Assembly (NCBI GenBank): GCA_041874725.1
Contig: CP097466.1
Coordinates: forward strand, 6,386,001 to 6,450,000
Length of the DNA stretch: 64,000 nt
Reading direction: 5' to 3'
Source of the DNA: Duganella sp. BuS-21
GTDB lineage: Bacteria; Pseudomonadota; Gammaproteobacteria; Burkholderiales; Burkholderiaceae_D
Shown here: positions 27,794-42,217 of the stretch, piece by piece
Numbering within the stretch: the first letter of the stretch is position 1
How the letters are laid out: every line of letters begins with the position of its first letter
Made by a program: the position numbers and the translations under genes
The notes under the pieces: generated by a model
What the model saw: the letters and a program-made list of their open reading frames with translations, nothing else
Told to the model about the DNA's origin: nothing
Databases searched by the model: none

Positions 27794-29010
27794 ACATTCG
27801 ATTCCGCCACGATCTTCCAGTGCTTGCCTTCCTTGGCCCAGTACTGTTTCTTGCGCACGGCGTGGCGGAATTTACCAATCACAATCTGTTGCGTGAAGTT
27901 GCTGACGATGACTTCTTCCTGGCTCGGCTGGCGGAAGTAGCTCGGATCGCTGACCTTCACGCTGATCTTCTTCGCCCCCGGCAGATAGCGGTTCTTGTCC
28001 AGCCAGGCATTGATATCCTCGTCCGCCGAAGACTTGAAGCGCGCCGAATACAGCGCCTTCAGGCTGGCGTCATCGCGGTTCTCGACATCGCGCCGCCACG
28101 TCTCCACCAGCGACGCCGCCTGCTGTAAATCCTTGTCCAGCTGTTCTTTGCTGACGAACTCCACCTGGTCGCCGATCAGAATCGGCGTGGTGCCGATCGC
28201 TACCGTGCGGGTCAGGAAATTCAGGTCGTCGTTGCTGACCACCACGCAACCGTCGGTCGACAGCGGCGGCCTGCTGAAGGTCTCCGGCGGCGTGCCGTGC
28301 ACCCAGATGCCGGAGCCGCTACGGCCGTGTATCTTGTCCCAGTCATTCGGGTAGTCGAGCGGCATCGCGCCTTTGCCATACATATCAGGCAATTTCACGC
28401 CAGGCAGGCGGCCGATCAGGTAGTACACGCCCACCGGCGTGCGCATATCGCCTTCCTTTAGCTTGTTGATGCCCAGCTTGCCCTGGCTGACATAGAAGTC
28501 CTGCATCAGGCGCAGGCCATCGCTACGGTTTTCATATAAATAGAGGCGCGAATGCTTGGCATCGACGATCAGCGCGTGCTTCTGGTCCTTGCGCATCTGC
28601 AGCAACGCACGCGGCAGCAGCGCCGGTCCCGGACGTTCGGCCTGCAAGCGCACGGCCGCCTCGCGCCGCAGGTCGGCCAGCTTGGCATCGGAGCCGGGCG
28701 GCACGGCGGCACCCAGCTGGCCCACCATGCGGGTGTGCATCAGCAGTATGTCGCCGCGCATCAGGTGGCCGAGGCGAAAGTTGGGATAGGCCTCGACCAG
28801 GGCGTCGGCCTTGCGCTGTGCCGAGCCGAGATCGTGCGTCGCCAGCTCCTTGTAGATGTCGTTGAGCAGCTCTTCCGGATTGGCTTTACGGGCGACCGGC
28901 GCCCGCGCCGGCTTTTTTGCCGCGTAGCTGAGCTCTCCTCCCATCAGACTGAGAAGTACAACGCCGAGCACGCTGCCGGCGCGCCATTTACGCAAAAATG
29001 AGTGTGACAT
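27790..29010 (-). CDS. L,D-transpeptidase of the YafK type with C-terminal NTF2-like domain
   Basis: 406 residues from ATG 29010. An N-terminal signal/anchor is followed by a helical region, then the YkuD-type catalytic domain with IWVHGTPPETFSRPPLSTDGCVVVSNDDL (His and the catalytic Cys in STDGC). A C-terminal domain of about 120 residues ends in KKQYWAKEGKHWKIVAESNV, the pattern of an NTF2/Cds6-like fold. It should modify peptidoglycan crosslinks or lipoprotein anchoring in the periplasm. Its ATG shares one base with the stop of the upstream TPR gene (TGATG), and its 3' end overlaps pagL by 4 bp. Confidence 0.87.
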   Translation of the reverse strand: MSHSFLRKWRAGSVLGVVLLSLMGGELSYAAKKPARAPVARKANPEELLNDIYKELATHDLGSAQRKADALVEAYPNFRLGHLMRGDILLMHTRMVGQLGAAVPPGSDAKLADLRREAAVRLQAERPGPALLPRALLQMRKDQKHALIVDAKHSRLYLYENRSDGLRLMQDFYVSQGKLGINKLKEGDMRTPVGVYYLIGRLPGVKLPDMYGKGAMPLDYPNDWDKIHGRSGSGIWVHGTPPETFSRPPLSTDGCVVVSNDDLNFLTRTVAIGTTPILIGDQVEFVSKEQLDKDLQQAASLVETWRRDVENRDDASLKALYSARFKSSADEDINAWLDKNRYLPGAKKISVKVSDPSYFRQPSQEEVIVSNFTQQIVIGKFRHAVRKKQYWAKEGKHWKIVAESNV

Positions 29011-30293
29011 CAATTACCCGAGGCTTCCTGCTTGATCTGCCATTTTCCACCATTTTTAACCATCGTGAGCGTTTTACGGCTGCGCGCGGTCAGGCGGTCG
29101 GACTCGTAGGTCTGGCGGAACGCGACCTTGGCGGTGTTGCCACTCACCGTCACCTCAGGTGCGGAAATCTCGACGCGAATACGGCCCTTGCCTTCAATCC
29201 GGGCGCGACGCTCATCGGCCCAGGCCTTGCGCGTGGCGCCCTTCGGCGGCTCAAACTGCTGACTGTAATAAGCGAGGTAGGCGTCGACGTTCTGCGCTCC
29301 CCAGGCCTTGGCCCAGCCGTTCACCTGCGCAATCACGGCATCGCGTTCAGAGGTATCCGGCTTGGCAGCGACTTTTTCCGGCTCAGCCTTGGCCGGTTTC
29401 GGCGGCTCGACCTTGACCGGTGGCGGCGCGACCGGTACGGGTGCCGGCGCAGGCGCGGCCGCAACCTTGGTCGGCGCAGGCACTGGAATAGGCGTAGGCG
29501 CCGGTGCCGCTTTTACTGGTGCTGGCGCAGGTGCTGGTGCCGGCGCCGGCGCTGGAATCGGTACCACTGTCGCCGCGACTTTAGGCCCGACGGCCGGTGG
29601 TGGCGACACGGACAACGCGGGAATCCGTTGCGGCGCATGGGCCTGTGCCGGATTCTGCGGCGGCAATGCGGAAATCAACGGCGGCTGCGTGCTGGCGGCC
29701 CGCGCTGCGGCAGGGGCCGGCACAGGTGCAGGCGCGGGGGCTTGCGCCACCGCAGTCTCCGCACCGGCAATCTTGCCGCCGGTGCTGGTCGAGAACGTGC
29801 GCAGCATGGTCAGCTTGGACTTGGCGGGCACAGCCGAAGAGGAGCCGAGCGCCAACGCCTTGTCATAAGCCTGACTCGCCATCTTGCCATAGATGTCGCC
29901 CAGGTTTTCATAGGCGGTCTGATAGCTCGGATTGGTGCGGATCGCTTTTTCCAGCGCCACGCGCGCCTTGTCGTATTGGCCGGTGGACGCATACAGCACG
30001 GCCAGATTGTTATATGGCTCCGGCAGATCCTTGTAATCCTCGGTAAGCCTGGTAAAGACGGCGATCGCCTCTTCGGTCTTGTTCTGCTCCGTCAGCAACA
30101 CCCCCTTCATGAACCGCATTTGCGGGTCGTTCGGACGTTTACTCAAGTATTCATTGGTCTTGTTGAGCGCTTCGACCACTTTACCGGCCTTGGCCAACTT
30201 GCTGACATCGGCAAAATCATCGGCGCGGGCAGGCGCCCAGACCGACAGGGCCAACGCGCAGTACAGCATTGTTTGGGCTGTCTTATTTTTCAT
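29010..30293 (-). CDS. TPR-repeat protein with Pro/Ala-rich linker and C-terminal NTF2-like domain
   Basis: From ATG 30293 the protein has 427 residues: signal peptide (MKNKTAQTMLYCALALSVWA and cleavage after ARA), three or so tetratricopeptide repeats (about 25-145), a long low-complexity Pro-Ala-Val linker (about 175-305), then a C-terminal domain with VNGWAKAWGAQNVDAYLAYYS ending in KNGGKWQIKQEASGN. That last domain resembles the end of the adjacent L,D-transpeptidase. The gene is translationally coupled to it, so the two probably work together at the cell wall, the TPRs serving as a scaffold. This role is inferred. Confidence 0.8.
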   Translation of the reverse strand: MKNKTAQTMLYCALALSVWAPARADDFADVSKLAKAGKVVEALNKTNEYLSKRPNDPQMRFMKGVLLTEQNKTEEAIAVFTRLTEDYKDLPEPYNNLAVLYASTGQYDKARVALEKAIRTNPSYQTAYENLGDIYGKMASQAYDKALALGSSSAVPAKSKLTMLRTFSTSTGGKIAGAETAVAQAPAPAPVPAPAAARAASTQPPLISALPPQNPAQAHAPQRIPALSVSPPPAVGPKVAATVVPIPAPAPAPAPAPAPVKAAPAPTPIPVPAPTKVAAAPAPAPVPVAPPPVKVEPPKPAKAEPEKVAAKPDTSERDAVIAQVNGWAKAWGAQNVDAYLAYYSQQFEPPKGATRKAWADERRARIEGKGRIRVEISAPEVTVSGNTAKVAFRQTYESDRLTARSRKTLTMVKNGGKWQIKQEASGN

Positions 30294-30396
30294 TGAGGTT
30301 TGAAGCAGACGCGAAAGGACACATGGTACACCTTTCGTTTCCACAGATCAAAACTCGCTGTTGCGTATCAGTTGCATGATTGTTGCGACCAAAGCG

Positions 30397-30457
30397 AAAA
30401 ACCCCAGTCTGGCACAGAGCGCGATCTTGAGCGCGTTCAGGCTGGACTGGGGTTTTT
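30397..30457 (-). terminator. Bidirectional terminator downstream of rRNA operon 1
   Basis: Arms ccccagtc (30402-30409) and gactgggg (30445-30452) flanked by A5 on the left and T5 on the right, with a 35-nt loop that holds a smaller gcgc/gcgc stem. It lies about 10 bp beyond the 5S 3' end and separates the rRNA transcript from the TPR/L,D-transpeptidase operon. Confidence 0.85.
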
Positions 30458-30468
30458 CTAAATAACTA

Positions 30469-30582
30469 GCTTGACGATAACCTACTTTCACACTGGTTGC
30501 AGCACTATCATCGGCGTAGAGTCGTTTCACGGTCCTGTTCGGGATGGGAAGGGGTGGGACCGACTTACTATGGTCATCAAGC
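30469..30582 (-). rRNA. rrf: 5S ribosomal RNA, operon 1
   Basis: 114 nt. The ends were set by the terminal helix: 5' GCUUGAU pairs with 3' GUCAAGC. The conserved core CCCAUCCCGAACAGGACC is present on the minus strand. The same 114 nt recur in operons 2 and 3. Confidence 0.95.
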
Positions 30583-30655
30583 TTTGACTTGTATGCTCTG
30601 GCGCCACCGATTGGGCGCCACAGCGAATCTGGGAGAAGTAAAGCGGCGCGTCAGC

Positions 30656-30680
30656 GTCGTCCCCGCGAACGCGGGGATCT
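30656..30680. repeat. REP-like hairpin inside the 23S-5S spacer of operon 1
   Basis: The core GTCGTCCCCGCGAACGCGGG matches the unit at 2571 with few changes. It lies within the transcribed spacer, between 5S and 23S, next to a second hairpin (ggcgcc/ggcgcc around 30601-30620). An essentially identical copy is in operon 2; operon 3 has an unrelated spacer. Confidence 0.75.
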
Positions 30681-30744
30681 CATTTAGTTTATTGGGTAGC
30701 ACACTCATCATCAGAGTAAATGCGTATAACCGTCAAGGTTATAG

Positions 30745-35326
<4,582 letters not shown>

Positions 35327-35531
35327 AATCTCTGTTTAGTGACCACCGCTGATCACTGGTTCGCTCTTCTCAAAAATACTGACAGTATTTCTACTGAATA
35401 TTTCTTTGTTGAGCATTTAATGCTTTTTGTTGCAGCACTAAACGCCCACACTTATCAACTGTAAATTTTTAAAGATCATCAATTCTGTGTTGCAGCTGAA
35501 GAAGCGTTTTGTTCATCAGCGAAGAGGCAAG
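35327..35531 (-). promoter_or_regulatory. Leader of rRNA operon 1 with boxA-like element
   Basis: The transcribed leader between the promoter and 16S. At 35459-35477 the minus strand reads GATCTTTAAAAATTTACAG, like a boxA antitermination site, followed by an AT-rich stretch with a stem that can pair around the 16S. It is closely matched in operon 2 (58056-58251). No protein gene is seen here. Confidence 0.7.
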
Positions 35532-35560
35532 ATTATGAAGTGTTTCAAACATTTCGTCAA
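35532..35560 (-). promoter_or_regulatory. rRNA operon 1 main promoter
   Basis: Minus strand: -35 TTGACG, 17-bp spacer, -10 CATAAT, preceded by an A-rich stretch (gagaaaaagaag) as an UP-like element. The identical -35/-10 pair with the same spacing occurs before operon 2 (58252-58280), which strongly supports it. Confidence 0.85.
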
Positions 35561-35700
35561 GCTCTTCTTTTTCTCACTTGCTTCGCATTTGCATGCGTTG
35601 TTTCGTGAGGGACAGAATCATACCAAGCCATCGGGAATTGCGCAAGGGCTGGCACTCAGTTTGCTTACTCTCTGTATAGCAACAGCAGCCAGCATCGCTT

Positions 35701-35748
35701 TTGCTCACTTCCGGTACAGGTGCTACATTATGGAACACCTGTGCAGGT
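35701..35748 (+). promoter_or_regulatory. Putative promoter and operator of the sigma-54 regulator gene
   Basis: TTGCTC, 17 bp, TACATT fits a sigma-70 promoter. An inverted repeat ACAGGTG (35716-35722) / CACCTGT (35736-35742), overlapping a shorter palindrome ACCTGTGCAGGT (35737-35748), covers the -10 region. This could be an autoregulatory operator. The rest of the 35561-35799 gap, between the rRNA promoter and this gene, shows nothing else recognisable. Confidence 0.45.
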
Positions 35749-35799
35749 ATATAGAGAGCCGCGCCCCGAGCAGCGGCCAACCGAGACCAAGAGAACATC

Positions 35800-37734
<1,935 letters not shown>

Positions 37735-37753
37735 GGACGCGCCCATGTTGGCC

Positions 37754-38734
37754 TCACACCTCGGGCGGAAAGCCGGCCGAGCGCCGCTCCCGCCCCTGCT
37801 TGTCGATCGCCATCAGGTCCACCGCCTGCAATTGCGCCGCCAGCGCACTGGCGCGCTCCCAGCCCATGACCATGAACGCGGTCGACAGGCCGTCGGCCAG
37901 CAAAGCGGTTGGCGCCAGCACCGTCACGCTGGCCAGTTCGTCGGGCGACTCGCCCTTTGATGGATCGAAGATGTGGTGATGCCGGTAGTCCGGCGTGAAG
38001 CTGCATTCATAATCGCCGGAGGTGGCGACGCTACAGCCCTGCGCATACAGTGTGGCGGCCAGCGCGCCGGCATCGCGCGGGTCGCGTACGCCCAATATCC
38101 AGGGACGACGTCCCGGCTTCTGCCCGCGCGCGACGAATTCCCCCGTGTCCAGCAGCGCATCGCGTATGCCATGCGCCTGCACGGCGGCCAACGCAAGATC
38201 GGCGGCATAGCCCTGCGCCAGGCCGTTCAAGGTCAACGACATGCCGGCGCGGCGCAAGCTGATTTGCTCCTTGCCGACCACCAGCTCGCGCCAGTCCACC
38301 AGCGGCTGCGCACGGCGGCGCTCTGCATCGCCCGGCAATTGTCCGCGCGCCGCCGCTTCAGAATATAGGCGCCACAGCGGCTGCACCGTCACATCGAAGG
38401 CGCCGGCGGTCATACGCGACAACTCGGCCGCCTGTGCCAGCACTTCCAGCAGCCGAGGGTCCGGCTGCGCCAGCACGCCGGCCCGATTGAGCTGATAGAC
38501 CTGGCTGTCCGGGTGGTAGATGCTCATCAGGCGGTCGACCTGCTGCGCCGCCTGCAAGCCGTCCGCAATCGCGCGCGCCGCCAGTTGCGCATCCGGGTGA
38601 GCCACCGAAATTGAAATGGTGGTGCCGAAGGCCAGCGCCGCGCCGTGATGCAGCGGCGTATCGCGTGGCAACGCGCTACCGGCCACGCCGGCCATGGCGC
38701 CGACCGCGCTGACAATAAAGGTACGTCGCTTCAT
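37754..38734 (-). CDS. apbE: ApbE, FAD:protein FMN transferase
   Basis: 326 residues with a signal-like N-terminus (MKRRTFIVSAVGAMAGVAGS; it has no full twin-Arg consensus but RR is present). Motifs of ApbE: FGTTISISVAHPD, TAGAFDVTVQPLWRLY, SLTLNGLAQGYAAD, LLDTGEFVARG, SVATSGDYE, HHIFDPSKG, and ALLADGLSTAFMVMG. It covalently attaches FMN to a Thr in exported proteins using Mg2+ and FAD. Its ATG overlaps the TGA of the NosR-like gene (ATGA), and that protein carries a fitting target motif, so it is very likely the dedicated flavinylation enzyme. Confidence 0.92.
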   Translation of the reverse strand: MKRRTFIVSAVGAMAGVAGSALPRDTPLHHGAALAFGTTISISVAHPDAQLAARAIADGLQAAQQVDRLMSIYHPDSQVYQLNRAGVLAQPDPRLLEVLAQAAELSRMTAGAFDVTVQPLWRLYSEAAARGQLPGDAERRRAQPLVDWRELVVGKEQISLRRAGMSLTLNGLAQGYAADLALAAVQAHGIRDALLDTGEFVARGQKPGRRPWILGVRDPRDAGALAATLYAQGCSVATSGDYECSFTPDYRHHHIFDPSKGESPDELASVTVLAPTALLADGLSTAFMVMGWERASALAAQLQAVDLMAIDKQGRERRSAGFPPEV

Positions 38735-40860
38735 GCGCTACTCCCGGCGGATTGAATGGGGATGGTGCGGCGGCGCTTGAGCTCCATGATGCGCGGCGCG
38801 CATTGCTGGTCGCTGGCGTAAATCACCACGCAGTCCATGCACTGGAAGCATTCCGCGTAATCGACTTTCCCGGACGGCGCTATCGCCTGATAGTCGCAGC
38901 GATGGCGGCAGGTCTGGCACGGCTGGCCGCATTCGGCGCGGCGCGGTATCCAATTCAGCAGGCGCAGCTTGCCCAGCAGCGCCAGCGACGCGCCGAACGG
39001 ACACAGATAGCGGCAAAAGAATTTATACACAAAGCCGCTGGCCAGCAGCAGGCCCACGGCATACGCCACATACGGCCAACTACGCACAAAGTTCAGCGTG
39101 ATCGCGGTTTTAAACGGTTCAAGCTCCACCAGCTTGTCCGTAATCTCGCTGGAGAAGAAGGCACTGGCAACGATGCCGGCCAGCGCTGCATATTTCACCA
39201 ACTTGAGCCGCGCATCCAGTTGCGGCTTGATGCGCAGCTGCGGCAGGTGCAACACGCGCGCCAGTTTGCCCGTCAGCTCCTGCAGAGCGCCGAAAGGACA
39301 CAGCCAACCGCAGAAGGTGCCGCGCCCCCATACAACTAGCGATACCAGCACGAACGCCCACAGCGACACCGTCATGGGATCAAACAGCATGAACTCCAGG
39401 CTGCGCCGGGCCATCAGCGCCTGGATCACGCCGCTGAGATTGACGATGGAGAGCTGTCCCTGCGCGGAATAACCGATGAAGCCTATTGTGAACACCAGGT
39501 AGATGCGGCGGAACCAGTCGAAGCGCCTGCCGTTGGCCGTGAGGCGCCGCTGCGCCGTCAACGCGGCAGCCAGCACCAGCAGGCCGCCGGCCAGCGTAGC
39601 CAGCTCCCAACGTCGTGCGCTCCAGCTGCTGGTCCACGATTTGTTATTGCCCTCGGCCGCGATCAGCAGGTCGGCCGGCAGTTGATAGCGCAATGTCAGT
39701 TCGCGCGTGATGCGCTCCGGGTAGACGATGCCCTTGTTGCGGGTGATCGGCAGCGCCAGCTCGATCGGCGATGCCGGGTCCAGGCCGGCCTGGCTGATGA
39801 CGCGGAACACCGTCACATTCTCCGCCGCCAGCGGCACGGCGAGCTTCAGCTCCAGGTCGAGGTCGCGCATATCGATGGGCAGCTTGTCCTGACGGAGCAG
39901 CAGCCGATCGGGCACGCTGCCGCGCACGAAATCCTCCCCCGTTACGCTGTAGCGGCCGGACGACATGACGATCAACGCGTGATCGCCCTCCTCCAGGCGG
40001 CCCTGCAGCTTGCGCCAACTGCCGGCCGTCAGCAGATTGCGGCCGATGGTCGGCACCGAGACGCAAGCCACGTACAGATCGATAAAACTATCGACGGGAT
40101 GCGCCAGCGCCTCCGCATCGAGTCCTGCGCCCGCGCTGCCGGCGAACAGCTGCTCGGCTTCGCGGTTGGTCACGCGCAGCCGCTGTACCAGTCCATTCCC
40201 CAGCATCTGCTGCAGGTCCAGCGGCCGGAACACATCCTGCCGCACGCGCGCGATCTGGTCGGGATCGCGGCCGCCGGCAAAGCCCAGCTTCTTGCGCGAG
40301 ACCTTGAGCGCCGCCGCCAGCACGCTTTGGTTAATGATGCGTACCGAGGCCGTGGCCTTCGACACACCATCGATATACGCATGCGCCGCATCCGGATGGC
40401 GCGCACGGCGGCTGCCGGTCTCGATACTGATGTTCTGCTTCAGCGACAAGTCCTTGTACTGTTTGACGAACTGGTACAACGGCGCCTCGCCCAAACCATC
40501 CAAGAACACCGGTTCATGATGCGACAAGACTTCCACGCCGATGAACACGCCCTTGGGATCGATGGCCACCATCAGATTGAGCGGGACGCCGGAGAAGCCT
40601 GGAATGGGCGCGAGGTCGATCGACTCGAACACATAGCCCACCAGCTCCGTCGCCGTGGCGTTCTGCCGGAACAGCGGCCATACCGGCAGCTCCGCATCGC
40701 GCGCACCGACGATCAGCGGCGCCGGGAAGCGCCGCGTCATCGCGTCTTGCGTCAGCACGCCGGCCTGCGCCGGCGTGGCGCCCAACACCAGCGCCAGCGC
40801 ACCGGCCAACAGACACAAAATGCTGGTGAGCGCGCGCATCATGTTCATCCGAGGCGTCAT
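38731..40860 (-). CDS. NosR-like membrane protein: periplasmic FMN-binding domain plus polyferredoxin
   Basis: 709 residues. Signal segment, then a periplasmic FMN-binding domain with the flavinylation motif DGVSKAT (Asp164-Thr170). A group of membrane helices (about 415-660) carries two CxxxCPFGA motifs (FCGWLCPFGALQE and FCRYLCPFGASLA). A C-terminal ferredoxin-like tail has CGQPCQTCRHRCDYQAI and CFQCMDCVVIY. NosR feeds electrons to periplasmic nitrous oxide reductase, but no nos genes are here; instead the gene sits between a porin and apbE behind a sigma-54 promoter of the alcohol-oxidation set. It may pass electrons across the membrane to or from periplasmic redox proteins. Start shares one base with the porin stop (TGATG). 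Confidence 0.85.
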   Translation of the reverse strand: MTPRMNMMRALTSILCLLAGALALVLGATPAQAGVLTQDAMTRRFPAPLIVGARDAELPVWPLFRQNATATELVGYVFESIDLAPIPGFSGVPLNLMVAIDPKGVFIGVEVLSHHEPVFLDGLGEAPLYQFVKQYKDLSLKQNISIETGSRRARHPDAAHAYIDGVSKATASVRIINQSVLAAALKVSRKKLGFAGGRDPDQIARVRQDVFRPLDLQQMLGNGLVQRLRVTNREAEQLFAGSAGAGLDAEALAHPVDSFIDLYVACVSVPTIGRNLLTAGSWRKLQGRLEEGDHALIVMSSGRYSVTGEDFVRGSVPDRLLLRQDKLPIDMRDLDLELKLAVPLAAENVTVFRVISQAGLDPASPIELALPITRNKGIVYPERITRELTLRYQLPADLLIAAEGNNKSWTSSWSARRWELATLAGGLLVLAAALTAQRRLTANGRRFDWFRRIYLVFTIGFIGYSAQGQLSIVNLSGVIQALMARRSLEFMLFDPMTVSLWAFVLVSLVVWGRGTFCGWLCPFGALQELTGKLARVLHLPQLRIKPQLDARLKLVKYAALAGIVASAFFSSEITDKLVELEPFKTAITLNFVRSWPYVAYAVGLLLASGFVYKFFCRYLCPFGASLALLGKLRLLNWIPRRAECGQPCQTCRHRCDYQAIAPSGKVDYAECFQCMDCVVIYASDQQCAPRIMELKRRRTIPIQSAGSSA

Positions 40861-42011
40861 CAGAAGAAGATGATGCCGCCCAGCGAAACGCCGTTCATCT
40901 TGCCTTCGCCACCGGCGTAGGCTTTGGAACGCGTTTGCCCGATTTCGCCGACCAGCGTGATGACGCTGTTGAGCGAGTAGTAAGCGCCGGCGGTCAGGTT
41001 GGCGTTCGACTTCAAGCCGCCGGTGCCGACGTTGTTGTCGTCATTGCGGCTGATGCCGTAGCTCAGGCCGACCTTGAGCTTGTCGGTCGCCTTGTACGTC
41101 GCCTGCACAAAGTAGGCCTTGGACTTGTTGTCGCCTTGGTCCGCATCCGACAAAATGCCGAGCCCTTTCCCGCCCTGGAAGTTGGTCACCACGCCCAGCG
41201 GCCCTGCCTGATACGAGGCCCCCACCTCCACACCCGACATCGTGAAGTCACGCGCACCCGGTGCGGTGGCGCTGAACTTCTGCGACTTGGCGCCCAGCCA
41301 GCCTTTGAAGCCGCCGCCGGCGTAGCTGAGCTGCGCCTGCATCTGCGGGCTGGTTTTCGACGTGTAGCCAGGAGCGGTCAAGAGCGGCGTGTCGGCGACA
41401 GGGCTCAGCAGCGCCACGTCGAAGCCGATGCCCGATGCCGACTTCGGCGCGCTGTAGGCGATCTGGCCGTAGTAGCCCACGTAGCTGTAGCCGGCGCCGA
41501 TGTGGCCCAGCGTCACGCGGCCGCGCTGCGTGGCCTGCACCGGTGCGCCGGCGCCGATCAGCGTCATGTCGGAGAAGATCACGGAGCCGAAGATGCCGTT
41601 GTCGCGGCCAAGCTTGATGGTGCCCATGTCCGCATTACCGAAGGTGAAATAAGCCTGGCGCACATCGACGCCGCTATTGGCGGCAATCGCGCTGTCGGTA
41701 GCGGTGGCGTTGTAGATGCCGATCAGCGCCTTCACATCGTAGTCGCCCTGACGCGAGGTGGCCGACGTCACCAGGCCGTTGGGCAGCAAACCATTGCCGA
41801 TGGTGGTGCGGTTGTTCTCGCCGCCGCAGCCCAGTCCTTTGCCGCCCAGCGCCAGCCCGCCCACCGCATCGCCGCTGCACGAGACCTGTGTGTAGTAGGC
41901 GTTGACGATGCCGCCCAGCGCCACGTTCCAATCCCCAGCCTTGAAATCGACCGCTTGCGCGCCCTGCGTTCCTGCGATGGCCAGTGCACCCAGCATGAAT
42001 ACGGTTTTCAT
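40860..42011 (-). CDS. Outer-membrane porin of the alcohol-oxidation regulon
   Basis: From ATG 42011 (aaagggagatcaaat upstream) 383 residues: signal peptide MKTVFMLGALAIAGTQGAQA, then alternating beta-strand sequence ending in GGIIFF, the C-terminal aromatic signature of outer-membrane barrels. It looks like a general diffusion porin of the Gram-negative porin superfamily (VDVRQAYFTFGNADMGTIKLGRDNGIFG is a typical strand-L3 region). A four-residue pattern with two Cys (VSCSGDAV and GLGCGGEN) near the N-terminus could form a disulfide. It is the first gene of a three-gene operon with the NosR-like and ApbE genes, behind a -24/-12 promoter, and presumably admits the alcohol. Confidence 0.85.
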   Translation of the reverse strand: MKTVFMLGALAIAGTQGAQAVDFKAGDWNVALGGIVNAYYTQVSCSGDAVGGLALGGKGLGCGGENNRTTIGNGLLPNGLVTSATSRQGDYDVKALIGIYNATATDSAIAANSGVDVRQAYFTFGNADMGTIKLGRDNGIFGSVIFSDMTLIGAGAPVQATQRGRVTLGHIGAGYSYVGYYGQIAYSAPKSASGIGFDVALLSPVADTPLLTAPGYTSKTSPQMQAQLSYAGGGFKGWLGAKSQKFSATAPGARDFTMSGVEVGASYQAGPLGVVTNFQGGKGLGILSDADQGDNKSKAYFVQATYKATDKLKVGLSYGISRNDDNNVGTGGLKSNANLTAGAYYSLNSVITLVGEIGQTRSKAYAGGEGKMNGVSLGGIIFF

Positions 42012-42064
42012 TATTTGATCTCCCTTTATTGTTGATGTACATCGAGCGATGTACAGGGTGATTG

Positions 42065-42079
42065 GCAATTTGCGTGCCC
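42065..42079 (-). promoter_or_regulatory. Sigma-54 promoter of porin-nosR-like-apbE operon
   Basis: Minus strand GGGCACG-CAAA-TTGC, matching the RpoN consensus TGGCACG-N4-TTGC at all but the first base. It lies 54 bp before the porin start. A TGAACA half-site (42155-42160) sits about 75 bp further upstream. Confidence 0.75.
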
Positions 42080-42171
42080 ACACGCCGCTACAGGAGAAAG
42101 TACGCCTTATGCGCAAAGGGCTTGTGCCGGATCGGATCAATCGTGCCGTGGCACTGTTCAGAATTTGATCG

Positions 42172-42197
42172 AAAAAAAAGGGTGGCCGTAGCCACCC
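42172..42197 (-). terminator. Terminator of the aldehyde/alcohol dehydrogenase operon
   Basis: Minus strand stem GGGTGGC-TACG-GCCACCC followed by eight Ts, 21 bp after the PQQ dehydrogenase stop codon. It isolates this operon from the porin operon. Confidence 0.93.
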
Positions 42198-42217
42198 GAA
42201 AGTACAGGAGACACTTT

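Noticed and set aside
38731..40860. Annotation as the nitrous oxide reductase regulator NosR itself
   Set aside because: The domain order matches, but there are no nosZ, nosD, nosF or nosY genes nearby and the context is alcohol oxidation, so only NosR-like is justified.
42141..42160. Plus-strand TGGCAC at 42149 as another -24 box
   Set aside because: No TTGC follows at the right spacing and no gene begins downstream on that strand.
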